DNA of 64,000 nucleotides from Aplectana chamaeleonis (Eukaryota; Nematoda; Chromadorea; Rhabditida; Cosmocercidae): positions 62,001-126,000 of the forward strand of contig JAPDOI010000157.1 of the NCBI GenBank assembly GCA_029168955.1, given 5' to 3'. This document shows positions 53,289 to 64,000 of the stretch, piece by piece. The position numbers and the translations under genes are program-made. The notes beneath the pieces were generated by a model. It made no database searches. It saw only the letters and a list, made by a program, of their open reading frames with translations, and had not been told where the DNA came from. Positions within the stretch are counted from its first letter, which is position 1. Each line of letters opens with the position of its first letter.

Positions 53289-54486
53289 GAGTTTACTTGA
53301 TAATTGCAGTCAGAAGACAGCATCACAAGAACAGGAAGAAAAAAATCAAGAATGACGCCCAACCATGACGTGGCGAATTGTTTGGAGACGTTTCGATCTG
53401 CCTTGACCCGATCAGTGTCGGGCGTACGTGCCAATTTCGAAAACAGCTTTGCCGTGGGCTAGTAGCGACAGCAAATCGTCGATAAAGGACAGCCGTATAC
53501 TCGTGGGCTACTAAAAAGTTGGAAAAAAGCATTTCGCTAGTGGCTAACGAGCTTTGCCAAGGAATACCGCGACAACGTCGCTTGCGCCACTTCGCGGTAT
53601 TTTCGCCCCAATCTCCATAGTCGTGGGCTAGGAGCTCCCCAATGCCTGAGAATGTTTCGAATTTAGCCTTCGTTTTTACGTAGAATGCGCGCAGAATTTG
53701 CACCCTTGTAGCCTCAACACAAGAATATGCAAGTTTTAGCTAACGTAGCAAAGTAGCGTAGTTTACCGCTACATGGAATGGGGGCCGCGCCCTCGGAGAC
53801 ATCTAGCTACGCGTTGGCAGAGGCTGAGTTACAGCACCTCATGACAGTACCGAAAACACCCCAAGGTCCGGAAAACCTATTTTTTTTCTATACCGCAAAA
53901 ATCGATTTCGACGAGCATTTAGGTGGCAAGCGGCTCAAAAACCGGTCTGATGGGGCTGAAACTGTGTGGAAAACCGTTCGAAGTGTTTCTGAATTGATTA
54001 CAAGCAAAATTGGGCCAGACTGAAAAAAATCCCTTTTGGGCGACTTTTCCTGTTCGCAAAGGAAAAATTTTGAAAACCCTATTTTCAAATAGTATATAGT
54101 TGGGCGTTTGTTGGAAAAAGAGAATATTGTTAAATAAAATGTTTTGTTGTTATTTGCCCCGGGGGAGGAGACGTCCTGAAAAAAGTTCTTCTAAAAGTTG
54201 TGGGGGATGGATATAGTAACATTACTGTATGTTGGGTTTTACCTAAGGGCCTTCCGATATTCCAGAAAAAAAAAGAAAAAACTGTTTGAAACTACCTGTA
54301 ACTTCCTACTCGGAGCAGCGGGAGTGAGTTCATATGCTCGGCACACATTAAGTTACAACAAAATTGCCCTATACAAGGTTTGACGGTTTGATTATGGCTT
54401 ATTCGTGAGATACATAGAAGCCGTTTCTGAGCTCACTGTGCATTTCATTTCTCGTATCACTTGATTGAAGTAGGAAAAACCAAAGT

Positions 54487-54561
54487 CTAAGGATGGTCGA
54501 GAGAATAACGATGGGAATGCTAAACTACGAAGGGTTGCGGGTTCGATTCCCGCGATGCATC
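54487..54561 (+). pseudogene. tRNA-Ser-like sequence, degenerate
   Basis: It has a perfect T arm (gcggg-ttcgatt-cccgc, 54537-54553) and a B box, and an A box-like tggtcgagagaataacg. The anticodon region around atgggaatgctaaac recalls tRNA-Ser(GCT). The acceptor stem does not pair and the anticodon stem is poor. It is probably a tRNA pseudogene or a SINE head. Confidence 0.35.
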
Positions 54562-54836
54562 TTCTGGAGAAATCGCTTTGTATTTGTTCGATTGTTTATC
54601 CACGAGGTTTCTCATTCACATTTCAACTTGCTTTTTTTAAGATTACTGGATGTACAATTTCTAGCGCGTGACTCCCTGTAGTATATAAGCATTTCCTAAC
54701 CTCATTCAAAAAATTATCCTTCTCTTCTTCTTGTGCTGGCATATCGGGTTCATTGATAAATGTTGTAATGTGAGCATCTTCCAACTTTGTATAAATTTGC
54801 TTGAGTGAAAGAGAACACGTTTCTTGAACACATTAA

Positions 54837-55323
54837 AGGCAGTGTTCACGATGAAAATCGTTTTTCTGTTTTTCCGCCTATCTTGAAAACGGCCCCATGC
54901 TGATTCCAATGGTGTTTCTGAAATCGCACAAGACCTTCAGGGAACGGAGTTATGGTCCCTCAAAGACTGAGCTAAGAAAACATGGGGGACGAGTTGTCCG
55001 AGGCTTGTAACTTCCGTCTTTTGCAGCCGATGTATGCGAGCTGACTTGAGTAAGGAGAGAAGCTGAGAATGAAGGGAAGAACGGGGCTAATGATTGAAAA
55101 TCATCGCTCATCTCACGATCTCGATCATTCATTTGTTCACGTCGGTGGGCGTGTGATGCGCTTTTGGGGTTTTCAATGCGCTCGAAGTCGCAACTTCGGG
55201 CTCTTTTGGGGCTCTTCCTGGCTCGTTTTCATGCGTTCTTTCGACGTTATCGTTACAGAGTGTCCCTCCACTACCCAATCCCAGTGGAATTTCGAAAACT
55301 TTTTTTCATCGTGAACACTGCCT
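54837..55323. mobile_element. 487-bp piggyBac-like MITE, second copy
   Basis: Same ends as 51130-51615, in opposite orientation, flanked by TTAA (54833-54836 and 55324-55327). It is nested in the 54157-55840 element. Confidence 0.85.
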
Positions 55324-55840
55324 TTAAAGTCGTTCGCGAATCATCGTGGAAAAAGCATTGCCATTGTAAGAAGCAAAGCGATGAACCCTTTCTTAAAAAT
55401 TATCATCATTACCGCAGTTCTCATTTTCAGAAGGCGACAACTGGTTGCCCAATACATCTGCTGACCCTTCATCGAAATCCACTAAACTTGGCTCGATCAC
55501 GCAGAAATTTTTTTCTGATTATCTGGAGTTCGAGGGTGAGTGAGTGAGCAAATAACGAAGAAAAAGTAGAATAAAAAATTTTCTCCAAATTGATCCAAAT
55601 AAAGCATATTGAGGTAGATGGATGTTAGAAATTGTAGGCAGCCAGTTTTCTCTTCTGAAAAACCGAAAGCGCAGCCATGGTGGTCGGTTGAAGAGAATGC
55701 GCCCGCTAGTATTTCATGTTTTTCCAATTTTTCGCTCTACCGGATGGATCTTAGGTAAAACCCAACATACAGTAATGTTACTATATCCATTCCCAACAAC
55801 TTTCAGAAGAACTTTTTTCATGACGTCTCCTCCCCCGGGG

Positions 55841-56305
55841 GGTCGTCCCTTGTAAGGTCGAAACCTTTACAAATATCACTGACCTGAATAAAAAAGTAAA
55901 AAAAAAGTAAAGAAGTCGAATAATCATAATCAGCTAAAAAATTCCTTATCTAAGGAAAAAGAAAGTGGGTGGGGCAAAAAAACGGAACCAGCGAGGCCAT
56001 GGTGGAGGGGGGGGGTTGCCAATTTCGGCATCGCTGGAGGGGGGATCGCAACCAGGGCTGTGCGGAACCCTTTTTCAAAATTTTCGGAAACGGAAACGGA
56101 AGAGACCAAAAAATGCTGAATGCCTAATTGTCACGCTGTTGTTCATTGCCCGGAGCTCTCATTCAATAACCAGTGATTTCAGTCAATAAACTAATACTAA
56201 CTCAAAATAAAGTCACTACGAGGCATTCAACGATTTCGAAGTGTCGCTTCTAAATATCCGAAAAGGCAACCTCTGAAAAGTAATGTTGAGTGAGAGCAGC
56301 GCTGG
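55841..56305. other. No feature recognised
   Basis: Low-complexity A-rich and G-rich runs only. Confidence 0.4.
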
Positions 56306-56378
56306 GGCTTCGGTGGTGCAGTGCGATAAGGCGCTCCCCCGGAAAGGGAATATGCTGGTTCAATCTCGCCCGGAGCCA
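56306..56378 (+). tRNA. tRNA-like sequence, Leu/Ser-type A box, possibly a pseudogene or SINE
   Basis: 73 nt. The acceptor arms ggcttcg and cggagcc pair at all seven positions (one G-U), followed by an A discriminator. The A box-like stretch is ggtgcagtgcgataaggcgc and the B box-like stretch is ggttcaatctc. The T stem and anticodon stem are weak, and the long variable arm expected for Leu/Ser is absent. The anticodon cannot be set with confidence. Confidence 0.4.
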
Positions 56379-56461
56379 AGCGTTTTGCGATCAACTCAAC
56401 ACCTTGTGTAAACCTCTACAAAAACTCGTTATATGTAGCCGCCCTTCGAAATAGTGTACAG

Positions 56462-56556
56462 CAGGGGTGTGCGGTATTTGCCGATTGCAATTTGCTGACC
56501 TCTTGGGGGTTTGCCGTCTCCGTTTGCCGGAATTTATTTTTCGTTGCCGCACACTG
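56462..56556. mobile_element. 95-bp hAT-like MITE with 8-bp duplication
   Basis: The ends CAGGGGTGTGCGG and CCGCACACTG belong to the same family as 48316-50042 and share the tttgccg-rich interior. GTGTACAG flanks it perfectly at 56454-56461 and 56557-56564. Confidence 0.88.
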
Positions 56557-56564
56557 GTGTACAG

Positions 56565-58154
56565 CCTGTCCCGCAGAAAGCAAGCATTCCAAGCGACACC
56601 TGGTGTCCTTCAAGGCTAATCAGAAGTCAATTTTCAGATAATCAGTGACTACTTTTCTTCTTTCGAACCATATTTGCCTACTGGAGTGTTTATTAAACGA
56701 TTGAATTCGAAAAATGAAGAAAAACTCCTTGACGAGATGAGAAACTTCTCTTATGATCTTCCTCAAACGAGCCTCGCCGCTGCCCGTGGTGACCTCCACC
56801 TGTCCCCACCGCGACTCCTTTATAGAATACAGGCTGCTCGTTCAAAAAAAATATTTCGATTTTTTTTGCTTTCGTGGGGTTTAAAAAGCGAAGAAGTGGA
56901 ATCAGGAAAAGAATCTTCACGAAATCATTGAATCTCAGAGAAACAAAACTAGATATTCTCCAGAATAATTCTCAAAAGGCGTTCAGATTCCTGCCACGCC
57001 CATTTCGTGTCATCATTTTATAGAGTTCCAATCGCAGACCCCAGACTTCGTGACAGGCCCAGGCACAGCGGTGGTCCGGGTCGTCCTGAACAACGACCCC
57101 CCTTGAGAGTGACATTTTTTTTCGGCTAAAAACGTCCCTCTAGGAATGGTGCAAAATTGGTAGACTTTACTGACTCGTTTCATTTTGGAGGTTTTTTTTT
57201 CAAGCTTTGGGGCCCCACCATTCCAAAGTGGATGAATAGCGTTTCATGCGCTGCTGATTTTGAAGAACCTTAGCCAGATGAAAAGCTGAAAAGCATATCA
57301 GAAACCGAGAAAATCTTCGCCCTCCGTTTTTTGGCCACGGTGGTCCGGTGGGGCTTTCGGACCACCGCACCTTTCACCGGCCATAACTCGGCTCAAAATG
57401 GATTTCATGAGCTCATCTCCGGACGTTAACATTTTCTAACATCTGTCTGCAATTTCCACTCTTTCACTAGGTCATAAATATAGACGACCCTTTTTCGATT
57501 TTTGGGCCGATTTTTGCGATGTCCGGAGGGGGGTAGGTGAAGTTCAGTTTTTGAAGAAAGTTATTTTTTCACCTATCTAGAAATGATTTTCGGAACATTT
57601 CCAGTCGATTGGTACCCTCGTTCCGGGTACTTTTTTTTGAAACTGACATTCGGCTATTTCCAGACGCTTCCTTTCGGCTTGCACGATTTTGAACTTGTTT
57701 CGAATCTTCGATTGCTAAGGTATTAAATGATGACGGAGATGTTGTGTGCTATCTTCCCAAAGTTTCGGAGCGAGAAATGGCATTCGTGTGTTATTTTTCG
57801 GAAGATTTTTCCTCCTCTGAGAGTTTCAGCACCCAAAGGTTTGGGGTGTTATGTGAACCAAACAGAGCAATGCTCTAGATAATTCAGCTACAGTTTTAGT
57901 TTCGCTACCGACTCCGAATTTCTGGTCACGGTCTGCCCCAGAATACGGATGAAGAGCTTCGACCTGATGCAGAAAATATTTGCAGACCTTATGCAAAGGG
58001 TGAAAAAAAGGAAGTGGGAACAGTATGAGGACATTCACACAATGAGAGCTCAATTGCTGAAGCTTGCGACAACTTCTTAGGGCCTAACAGGGATAGACGA
58101 GATAGGAATTGCAATGCCGAAAATTCTGAAAGCTCCAGATAATTTTCACGAGGG
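56565..58154. other. No gene recognised
   Basis: 57,000-57,800 contains G-rich phrases (gtccggtggggctttcggac) and looks like an old dispersed repeat, but no second copy is in the window. Confidence 0.35.
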
Positions 58155-59397
58155 GTGAGGTGTTCGCGCAGAAAACCGTGGCAATCTCATGCTTTACCAC
58201 AGAATGCTGCAAATTTTCTTATCACGGACGATGACTTCATACCAAGCTTTCGATCCCACCTCGTATGTGGTATCGCTGCCAAGGAAGCTCTACCTTTCGC
58301 TAAACAATTCTCTTTAATTTTGATGACAATGAAGTCTGATGCGATGCCTGCTTAATCGCAATACGATTCCACATCTGCGAAGCGCATGGTGAAGGATTTT
58401 GCACAGCACGTGATGTTTGATTTGCTGAAATATTCAATGGAAAACAACCTCCCCATTCCTCTGTTGACCGACGGCATAACCGACACCGATCGCAAATGGA
58501 TTGTGTTTCTGATAAGGTTTATCTCCCTCCTACACACCCGTAACTTTCCACTTCTCTTTAGTAGAAACAGAAAGCGAAAGTCCGAAGACATCGCCGACGC
58601 ATTCAAGAATTTTCTAATTGAGGAGGATTCATGGGCAGACATGCAGAATGGTCTTTCTCACAAGCCCTTCGCGTTTGTCATAAGAAAGATGATGGCCCCG
58701 TCTGTCGACGGTGCATCTGTGATGACAGGGCACATACAGTTCACTTCCGCATTGCCGTTCAGTCAGCAAAGTGCACGCTGGTTCCGAAATCGTGCTGCGG
58801 CGCGGTTGCGAGTATCCTCAGACAGGGATGTGGGATCACCCAGGCGGTTTTTGCCTTTGGTACCCGGGTGATCCCAACACTATGAAAATATTTATCATTT
58901 ATTACATGAACGGGGTCATGTCATCATAACAAAAATAAACGAGAAAAAAGGATAAATTGGAATATACTCAGTAACAACCACTACATGACATCCACTATAG
59001 TCAACGTGCTGCGGCGCGGTTGCGAGTATATGAGAGCAGGTGCGAGCCCAACATGATTAAAATAAATTTTAGGCATCTAAATATGTTTTGTTTTAGAATT
59101 TTTTCTCAGCGTCTACGCAGCACATACACTGAATTCCGTCGTAACTGCTCAGAACAACTACGCGTATCGGCTCGCTCAGAACCAAACAAACTTTTCGTAC
59201 CTCGAAATGGGGGCGGTACATCGGGTCCGCTGGTCGGCCAGCGTGCAGCAAGCGCTAGCAAAGATCCTACGCAACTACCCGTTTTGATGGGGAGCCTTCA
59301 AGCCTTGGCGAACGAAGATACAACTGAAAGTATCAAAGCAAGTGCTGTGGCTGCTGCGTTGACGGGCGCACGTTTCCAGTTCTTCACCACGTGAGCC
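58155..59397 (+). pseudogene. hAT-type transposase (ZNF862-like) remnant, broken
   Basis: The first block (58190-58740) reads, in one frame, FRSHLVCGIAAKEALPFAKQ, then KRMVKDFAQHVMFDLLKYS, then PIPLLTDGITDTDRKW, and VDGASVMTG. The TDG.TD and DGASVMTG patterns are typical of the catalytic region of hAT-type and hAT-derived proteins. A 45-nt intron (58518-58562 approx.) restores the frame before NRKRKSEDIADAF. A TAA at 58353-58355 interrupts the frame. A foldback MITE fragment (58747-58872) follows VMTG. The second block (59100-59397) contains MGAVHRVRWSASVQQALAKI, then shifts frame at the TGA near 59287 to GSLQALANEDTTESIK and stops at TGA. The C-terminal dimerisation part is missing. It is a dead copy; the family call is by pattern only. 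Confidence 0.65.
58747..58872. mobile_element. Foldback MITE fragment inside the hAT remnant
   Basis: It matches 24521-24672 (gttcagtc, gaagtgcacgctg-like, cgcggttgcgagtatcctca, gatcacccagg). A further piece (gtgctgcggcgcggttgcga) recurs at about 59008-59030. Confidence 0.55.
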
Positions 59398-59761
59398 ACA
59401 CACTATTCCAGCTGACATTATTTTTAGAGGAACTACAGTAAGAAGAAGGTCTCATAGTATAATGTGTGTCTGGCTGGCGCTATTTCGACCACATGATGGG
59501 AGACAAGGGCGCCAAAATGGCGAATGTTGCACAAAGATTACAGAGAGACAATAACGTCTCAGGTCCGGGAAGTACCAGAAAATTCTGGCAGATATCCAAA
59601 ATATTTTGCCCTCTGTTATTGGTAATTTTCTCGTAATCTGTCAGAATTTTTCCGAAATCTGTCAGAACATTTTCAGGAATCTGTCAGAATTTTCTGGTAA
59701 TCTGTCAATTTTTCCGTAATCTCCCAGAATGTTTCGTTAATTTGCCAGAATCTTCAGTTTT
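59398..59761. repeat. Degenerate tandem repeat around taatctgtcagaatttt
   Basis: Six to seven imperfect copies, about 25-30 bp each, lie between 59,575 and 59,750. No gene is seen. Confidence 0.55.
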
Positions 59762-60253
59762 CACTGAAAAACAATGGTGGTAGCCCTCAGAAGCAGATCA
59801 GCTTTGAAAAAAACGTATCTGAACGCATTTTCAGAGGGAAGAAACGGCTTTGAAAAACGTTCAACTGGGCAGAGCGGCCTCCTGGGGTTCAAATGTTGCC
59901 CTCAGCACTGACATGACAGTATCACTGCGACGTCTTGATCTGCGTCTATCAGCAGTGGTTTTCACTAAAATACGCAATGATTTGTCAGCATTTTGCCTGA
60001 CGAGATTCCAGCATTTTTTTGAGAAATATTTCTCGACTATTGCATATTTCCTTCAAAACCTCTACTGATAGACGCAGATCAAGACGTGGCAGTGATACTG
60101 CCATGTCGGTGTTGAGCACAACATTTGAACCCCAGGAGGCCGTCCTGCTCAATGGAACATTTTCCGAAGCCGTTTTTCCCTCTGATAGTGCGTTCAGATT
60201 AGTTTTTTAAACGCTGTTCTGCTGCTGAGGGCTACCACCATTGTTTTTCAGTG
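59762..60253. mobile_element. 492-bp foldback MITE
   Basis: The ends cactgaaaaacaatggtggt and accaccattgtttttcagtg are perfect inverted copies. Inner arms pair (gatctgcgtctatcag with ctgatagacgcagatc; cctcctggggttcaaatgtt with aacatttgaaccccaggagg). Confidence 0.8.
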
Positions 60254-60590
60254 GAAACTCAAGGACGAAGTTTCTCGTGATCAGTGCCTTTCAGTAGAAC
60301 CTTCACGTAAATCTCTAGAATTCCCCTCCGTAATCCAGTACTCTTCGAGTGGTTATATTTCACCACTTTCACCTGCAGAATCCTTATTTATGAACCAGCA
60401 TCAACACTTTCAGTTTCATATTTTTACTACATAATAGAAAACACAACCGTTTCTAAAAGAGTTTTATTCATCAGTACTACAACTACACGAGAGTTCATAT
60501 ACACAAAAAAACAGTCTCTTATGGGAGGGACAACGAAATCAAGCTACTCACAAGAGCTCAATTCACCGTAGCATAATATTTTCATTAAAC
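60254..60590. other. No feature recognised
   Basis: AT-rich sequence next to the dynein fragment. I could not find the next dynein exon in it. Confidence 0.4.
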
Positions 60591-61071
60591 CTGTGAAACT
60601 TGCGAGTGGAGCGCTGCGGCACACAGCCTCTGAATTGTAACCGATCGCGTTGAAGCCGCGTCTTTGAGAATAGTCGCTTCACTATCTATGGAGACGTTGT
60701 AACGACGGTTAAGATAGTGCTCAAGCATCATCTCCGTGGAAACAAACTGTAATGCAAACACTTCTTCAGCGGAAATCAAAGAATTTCCCAGAAAAATCCT
60801 TACCTCCTCTCTGAACCAGACCGCACCACAACGTGATAACGGGGCCAGGGTGACGTACTTGAGATCGACAGCTTCGAATATGATACGAACCTAAAAAGGG
60901 ACCATTCGTCTTGACCTTTGACTCATTATATGAAGTTCAAACTCACATTCGCAGATATCTCAAGACGCTCTCCATGAGCAAGATGAGCACTTTGTTGTCA
61001 TCGGGGACCGAGCTCGAATTTTCAACCCAATCCGGATCCACATCTTCGTCGAATATTACCCACTGACGCTC
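60591..61071 (-). pseudogene. Cytoplasmic dynein heavy chain fragment (AAA2 region), frameshifted
   Basis: Dynein heavy chain is the AAA+ motor that moves cargo to microtubule minus ends. Three exon-like blocks on the minus strand match its AAA2 region. 60947-61071 reads [21 protein letters not shown], then [12 protein letters not shown] in another frame. 60804-60890 reads VRIIFEAVDLKYVTLAPLSR, then CGAVWFREE. 60591-60746 begins FVSTEMMLEHYLNRRYNV. Junctions have GT/AG ends and correct phase. A single-base loss near 60982 shifts the frame between DDNKVLI and LAHGER. I found no neighbouring exons on either side, so it is a fragment of a gene normally over 4,000 codons long. It is a retained or translocated pseudogene piece, unless the frameshift is a sequencing error and further exons lie outside the window. 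Confidence 0.82.
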
Positions 61072-62779
61072 TTAAAGCTCATCGCGTACAATCGATGATC
61101 CTTAACATCACGTAATCGAATGAGCCATGCCATTTGGAACATAATATGTACAGTCATGTCCAGAGAGGATCACCTAGCTGCGGACAGCGCAGGCGGTCGC
61201 GTCGTGGTAGTCACATAATATATACTGCTCAACGGCCTAGCTATTAACCCACGTCTTTCAGCAAATACCTTCGAAACTCGACCTTTCGAAGTTTTTCAAG
61301 AGCTTCTAAAACTGCGACCCCTTAGAAAAGCGTTCCATTTCAATGAGAGCGGTCGCGTCGCGGCAGTTGCTGACCAATAGCTCTGCCTCTGTGTAATCGG
61401 AGAAGGCGGAGCTTAGGGGAGGCGCGGGCGAGTTGTGAATTACGGGAAGTCGTGGAATCTGACTAATTGCGAGGTGAGAGGCCTACTGAGACAATCGGAC
61501 CAGAAAGAGCAGCGAAAAATGATGGCAAACCGCTTTTTTCTACCAAAACAGGGTTGCTTTTGTGACGCTTCATTCTTGAAATTAAAAGAATTGACCGGAA
61601 GAATGAACTTCTCAATTTGATAAACATGGTAAACCTAATCGATTATCACATTTCAGTGTTAATTTTTGAGATTTCCTCTTGCTCATTTGCCTTGAGCTCT
61701 CAAAAGAAGTACTAGTCTGTTGAGCGGGCTGCGGCACGATTTTGTCCCACTTCCGGTCCTTTTTCATCGTTCTTTATTCACTTCTAACTTTGAGAAGGAC
61801 TGAAAGCCCAGGATTGTTTCGGAAAGCCGACAATTTTTTCATCGCGAACACTGCGTTCAAAGCGATGGAGTGTATCAGCATTATTTATTTTGGGCAGAAT
61901 ACTGCGCTTTCGTGAGCCGCTAATGTAATAATCAAGTACTAAGCATAAATTTTCAATAACGTACATCTAGTGCTGAAATTATATTAAACATTTATTTTGT
62001 GAATTATTATACGTAAGGTACGATTTGTGATGATTTATAATACTCAAAAGCTCAGTACTGTATAGTACCAGAACTATATTACATATCTCTTTTGTGAATT
62101 AGCAAATGTTTTTTTTTCTATTTTTTATTTAAGTGTTACGATTTCTGAGAAGTAGTCTTCAAAGGCAGGGTTGACTATGGTTTTCGTCTCCGAGTAAAAA
62201 CTTAAAACAATGCGTTGGCAACCAAGTGTTACCAAAATTACGAAGAAACGGCAAGAAACGCACTAAATCGTCTTATTTTAGTGACATTGTTCCCTGGCCT
62301 GGACTAGTTGTCCGATTGGATGAGCATGTTCACGGTGGTTGTCACCTGTAAAAATGGGACTAATCGAGAATGGAAGATTATTTTGTGTAAAACAGTACTA
62401 GTTAGGGTCAGAAGGAAGGAACAGAGCAACACAAAACAGAGAATTGCAAAAGACGGGTTCACAAAAGCTTTCATTGTCACAACAAACAGTTCCAGTGAAA
62501 GTAAAGAAGCGGGGTGAGAGTAAAGGATTTCGTGCCCTTCTGGTGCGTTTTTCTCGGTTTCTTCGTCATTTCAGTTTTACTCGGGGGGCAAACAATCGAT
62601 TTAGGGATTAATCTCAAAATCGAAGATTAACGTTAACATTGCCTTTAAACATTTCCGCTGAAGAGCACAATAGTGATGTGTATTCCGAAGGCTACGGAAA
62701 GATGGACATCGATTAGCTGATCACAGTGCAAGATCTGACAGATAATCACCTTTCTACTTTCGGTCGCGGCATACGGAGA
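61072..62779. other. No gene recognised
   Basis: A diverged end of the TTAA MITE family may be present near 62630-62655 (ttaacattgcctttaa) and near 61842 (catcgcgaacactgcgttc). No coding feature is supported. Confidence 0.4.
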
Positions 62780-63508
62780 CTACTCTGAGAGAATCCTTCT
62801 CGCTAGTACCTTGATGCTTCCGCGATCCGCGATGGTACCCTGTTAGTCTCCCCCTCGTCCCGCGATCTGCGTCCGTTCCGCGATACTTACCCAATCAACC
62901 ATTCCGTTGACATCTTCTTGCTTGTACCGTGATGGTACCGCGATCGTTGCCAAGCTTACCGCGCTAGTACCGCGATGAACTCGCGATCCGCGATGGTACC
63001 GTGATCGTTTCCCCGCGGTTCCGCGCTCTCATGCTGTGCAGATTTGTAAAGCAGTGCGAAATACGGCACGGGCAATACCTTATAGCTTCGTGTTAATCTG
63101 ATAGGCAACACTCGCTCGGGTGAAACACCGAGAGGGCATGGATGCGGTACGATCAGGGGTGGAGGCTGGCCGAATCTCGCGATCCTCCCGCGATAGTTCC
63201 GGCCTCAGTTCATCGCTGTTCCGCAATTTATCTCCCCAAATACGTGGATATGTTGACGCGATTCACCCTTAGGTTGGAACTGGTAGAATCTCGCGATCGT
63301 TCCTCGTCAGCCCCTGGCTCGATTCCTTGTGGTTCCGCGATGGAGCATGGCTGGAGCATCGATGAACGAGCGCGGTACGCGCTCGGTTTGAGACTGGCAG
63401 AATCTCGCGATCGTCCCGCGATAGCCCCATGCTAGTGTCCTCTCGGCCCCTACCAGAAACCGAGTGGATTCTATCCGTGAACGATCGCGGGGGATTCTCT
63501 CAGAGTAG
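62780..63508. mobile_element. Inverted-repeat element rich in CGCGAT motifs
   Basis: The ends CTACTCTGAGAGAATCC and GGATTCTCTCAGAGTAG are perfect 17-bp inverted copies. The interior repeats ccgcgatggtaccgcgatc-like and agaatctcgcgatcgtcccg phrases. No duplication is visible and no coding sequence is recognised. Confidence 0.65.
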
Positions 63509-64000
63509 GTTGTTCGCCGTTTAATCCAAAACTTTTCAGAGCTCCATTACGCGGGTATTCGAAACTGTTTTAGGAATGAGTGCAAGGTTGGAAAATTTCA
63601 CATTTCCGAAACATATCAATAAGACGAGTGTCTCAAAAAGAATTTGCTTAAATTACCCTATCGAAAATTCAGAATGTACAATTTTTTGTCAAATATGTGG
63701 ACTTTCTTAGATTTCTAAAGGAATATTTTTTTGAATTCCAGACCTCAATTTTCCCGTTTGATTGAATACCTTTGAGAATCTGTAAACTACTCATTTTAAG
63801 ACAGCAATCGAACGAATATCTGAATAACTACTCCACCTTCCAGTGAAAAAAATACTAGGGTTTCCAATAAATTGTCACATACAACTAATCAAACTAAGCA
63901 ATTTTGTGAGCGAATTTCCACAAATCGAAGCTGACCGAAATACCAAATATTATGAATTTCCCGATTAACCGAATATTCACACGCAAATAATTTGGATTCC
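63509..64000. other. No feature recognised
   Basis: AT-rich sequence to the window edge. Confidence 0.4.

Larger units (their letters stand above)
51620..54156. other. Intergenic region with two MITEs listed separately
   Basis: Apart from the elements at 52579-52793 and 53151-53288, no gene is recognised. Sequence near 53770-53830 (gagacatctagctacgcgtt) resembles sequence next to the element ending at 48252, so a further dispersed repeat is likely. Confidence 0.4.
54157..55840. mobile_element. 1.68-kb element with about 90-bp inverted repeats
   Basis: The left arm (ccccgggggaggagacgtcc, atggatatagtaacattact, gttgggttttacctaaggg) is matched in reverse at 55752-55840. The piggyBac-like MITE (54837-55323) and a tRNA-like sequence lie inside. 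No transposase is recognised. Confidence 0.7.

Overview
The window looks like a piece of a nematode chromosome, probably from the rhabditid/strongylid group (clade V). The evidence is a split 14-3-3 gene whose protein matches nematode FTT-2/PAR-5, introns ending in TTTTTAG/TTACAG/TTTCAG-type acceptors, a possible trans-splice acceptor 27 nt before the start codon, and a dense load of small inverted-repeat DNA transposons. There are no prokaryotic features. Family assignments rest on motifs read by eye; no database was searched.

Layout. 1-14,215: a 14-kb minisatellite of a 21-bp unit (about 675 units), arranged in higher-order repeats of 1.8-2.7 kb and cut by the left window edge. 15,271-20,220: a 4.95-kb inverted-repeat transposon carrying a decayed spliced gene that is itself split by a 1.67-kb element. 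20,221-26,338: several smaller elements (Harbinger-like with TTA target duplications, foldbacks). 26,965-46,259 (minus strand): one complete 14-3-3 gene of five coding positions, with a 14.3-kb first intron and a 3.9-kb third intron full of transposons. The fourth coding position exists as two tandem alternative exons of identical length (164 nt) and phase, separated by only 27 nt. 47,700-56,560: foldback, hAT-like (perfect 8-bp duplications) and piggyBac-like (TTAA) non-autonomous elements, plus two tRNA-like sequences. 58,155-59,397: a broken hAT-type transposase. 60,591-61,071 (minus): a frameshifted fragment of cytoplasmic dynein heavy chain (AAA2 region). 62,780-63,508: a last inverted-repeat element.

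The only gene that looks intact is the 14-3-3 gene. The strongest biological signal is its pair of apparently mutually exclusive exons, where the very short spacer and the reading phase both forbid joint inclusion. A tandem array of 113-bp units, each with a 12-bp hairpin, lies in the intron just upstream of that choice. Second is the homogenised 21-bp array. Third is a readable transposon history: a duplicated 0.94-kb segment in which one copy is the pre-insertion form of two MITEs, a MITE cut by a long-TIR element, and an exon cut by an element with a CAG duplication.
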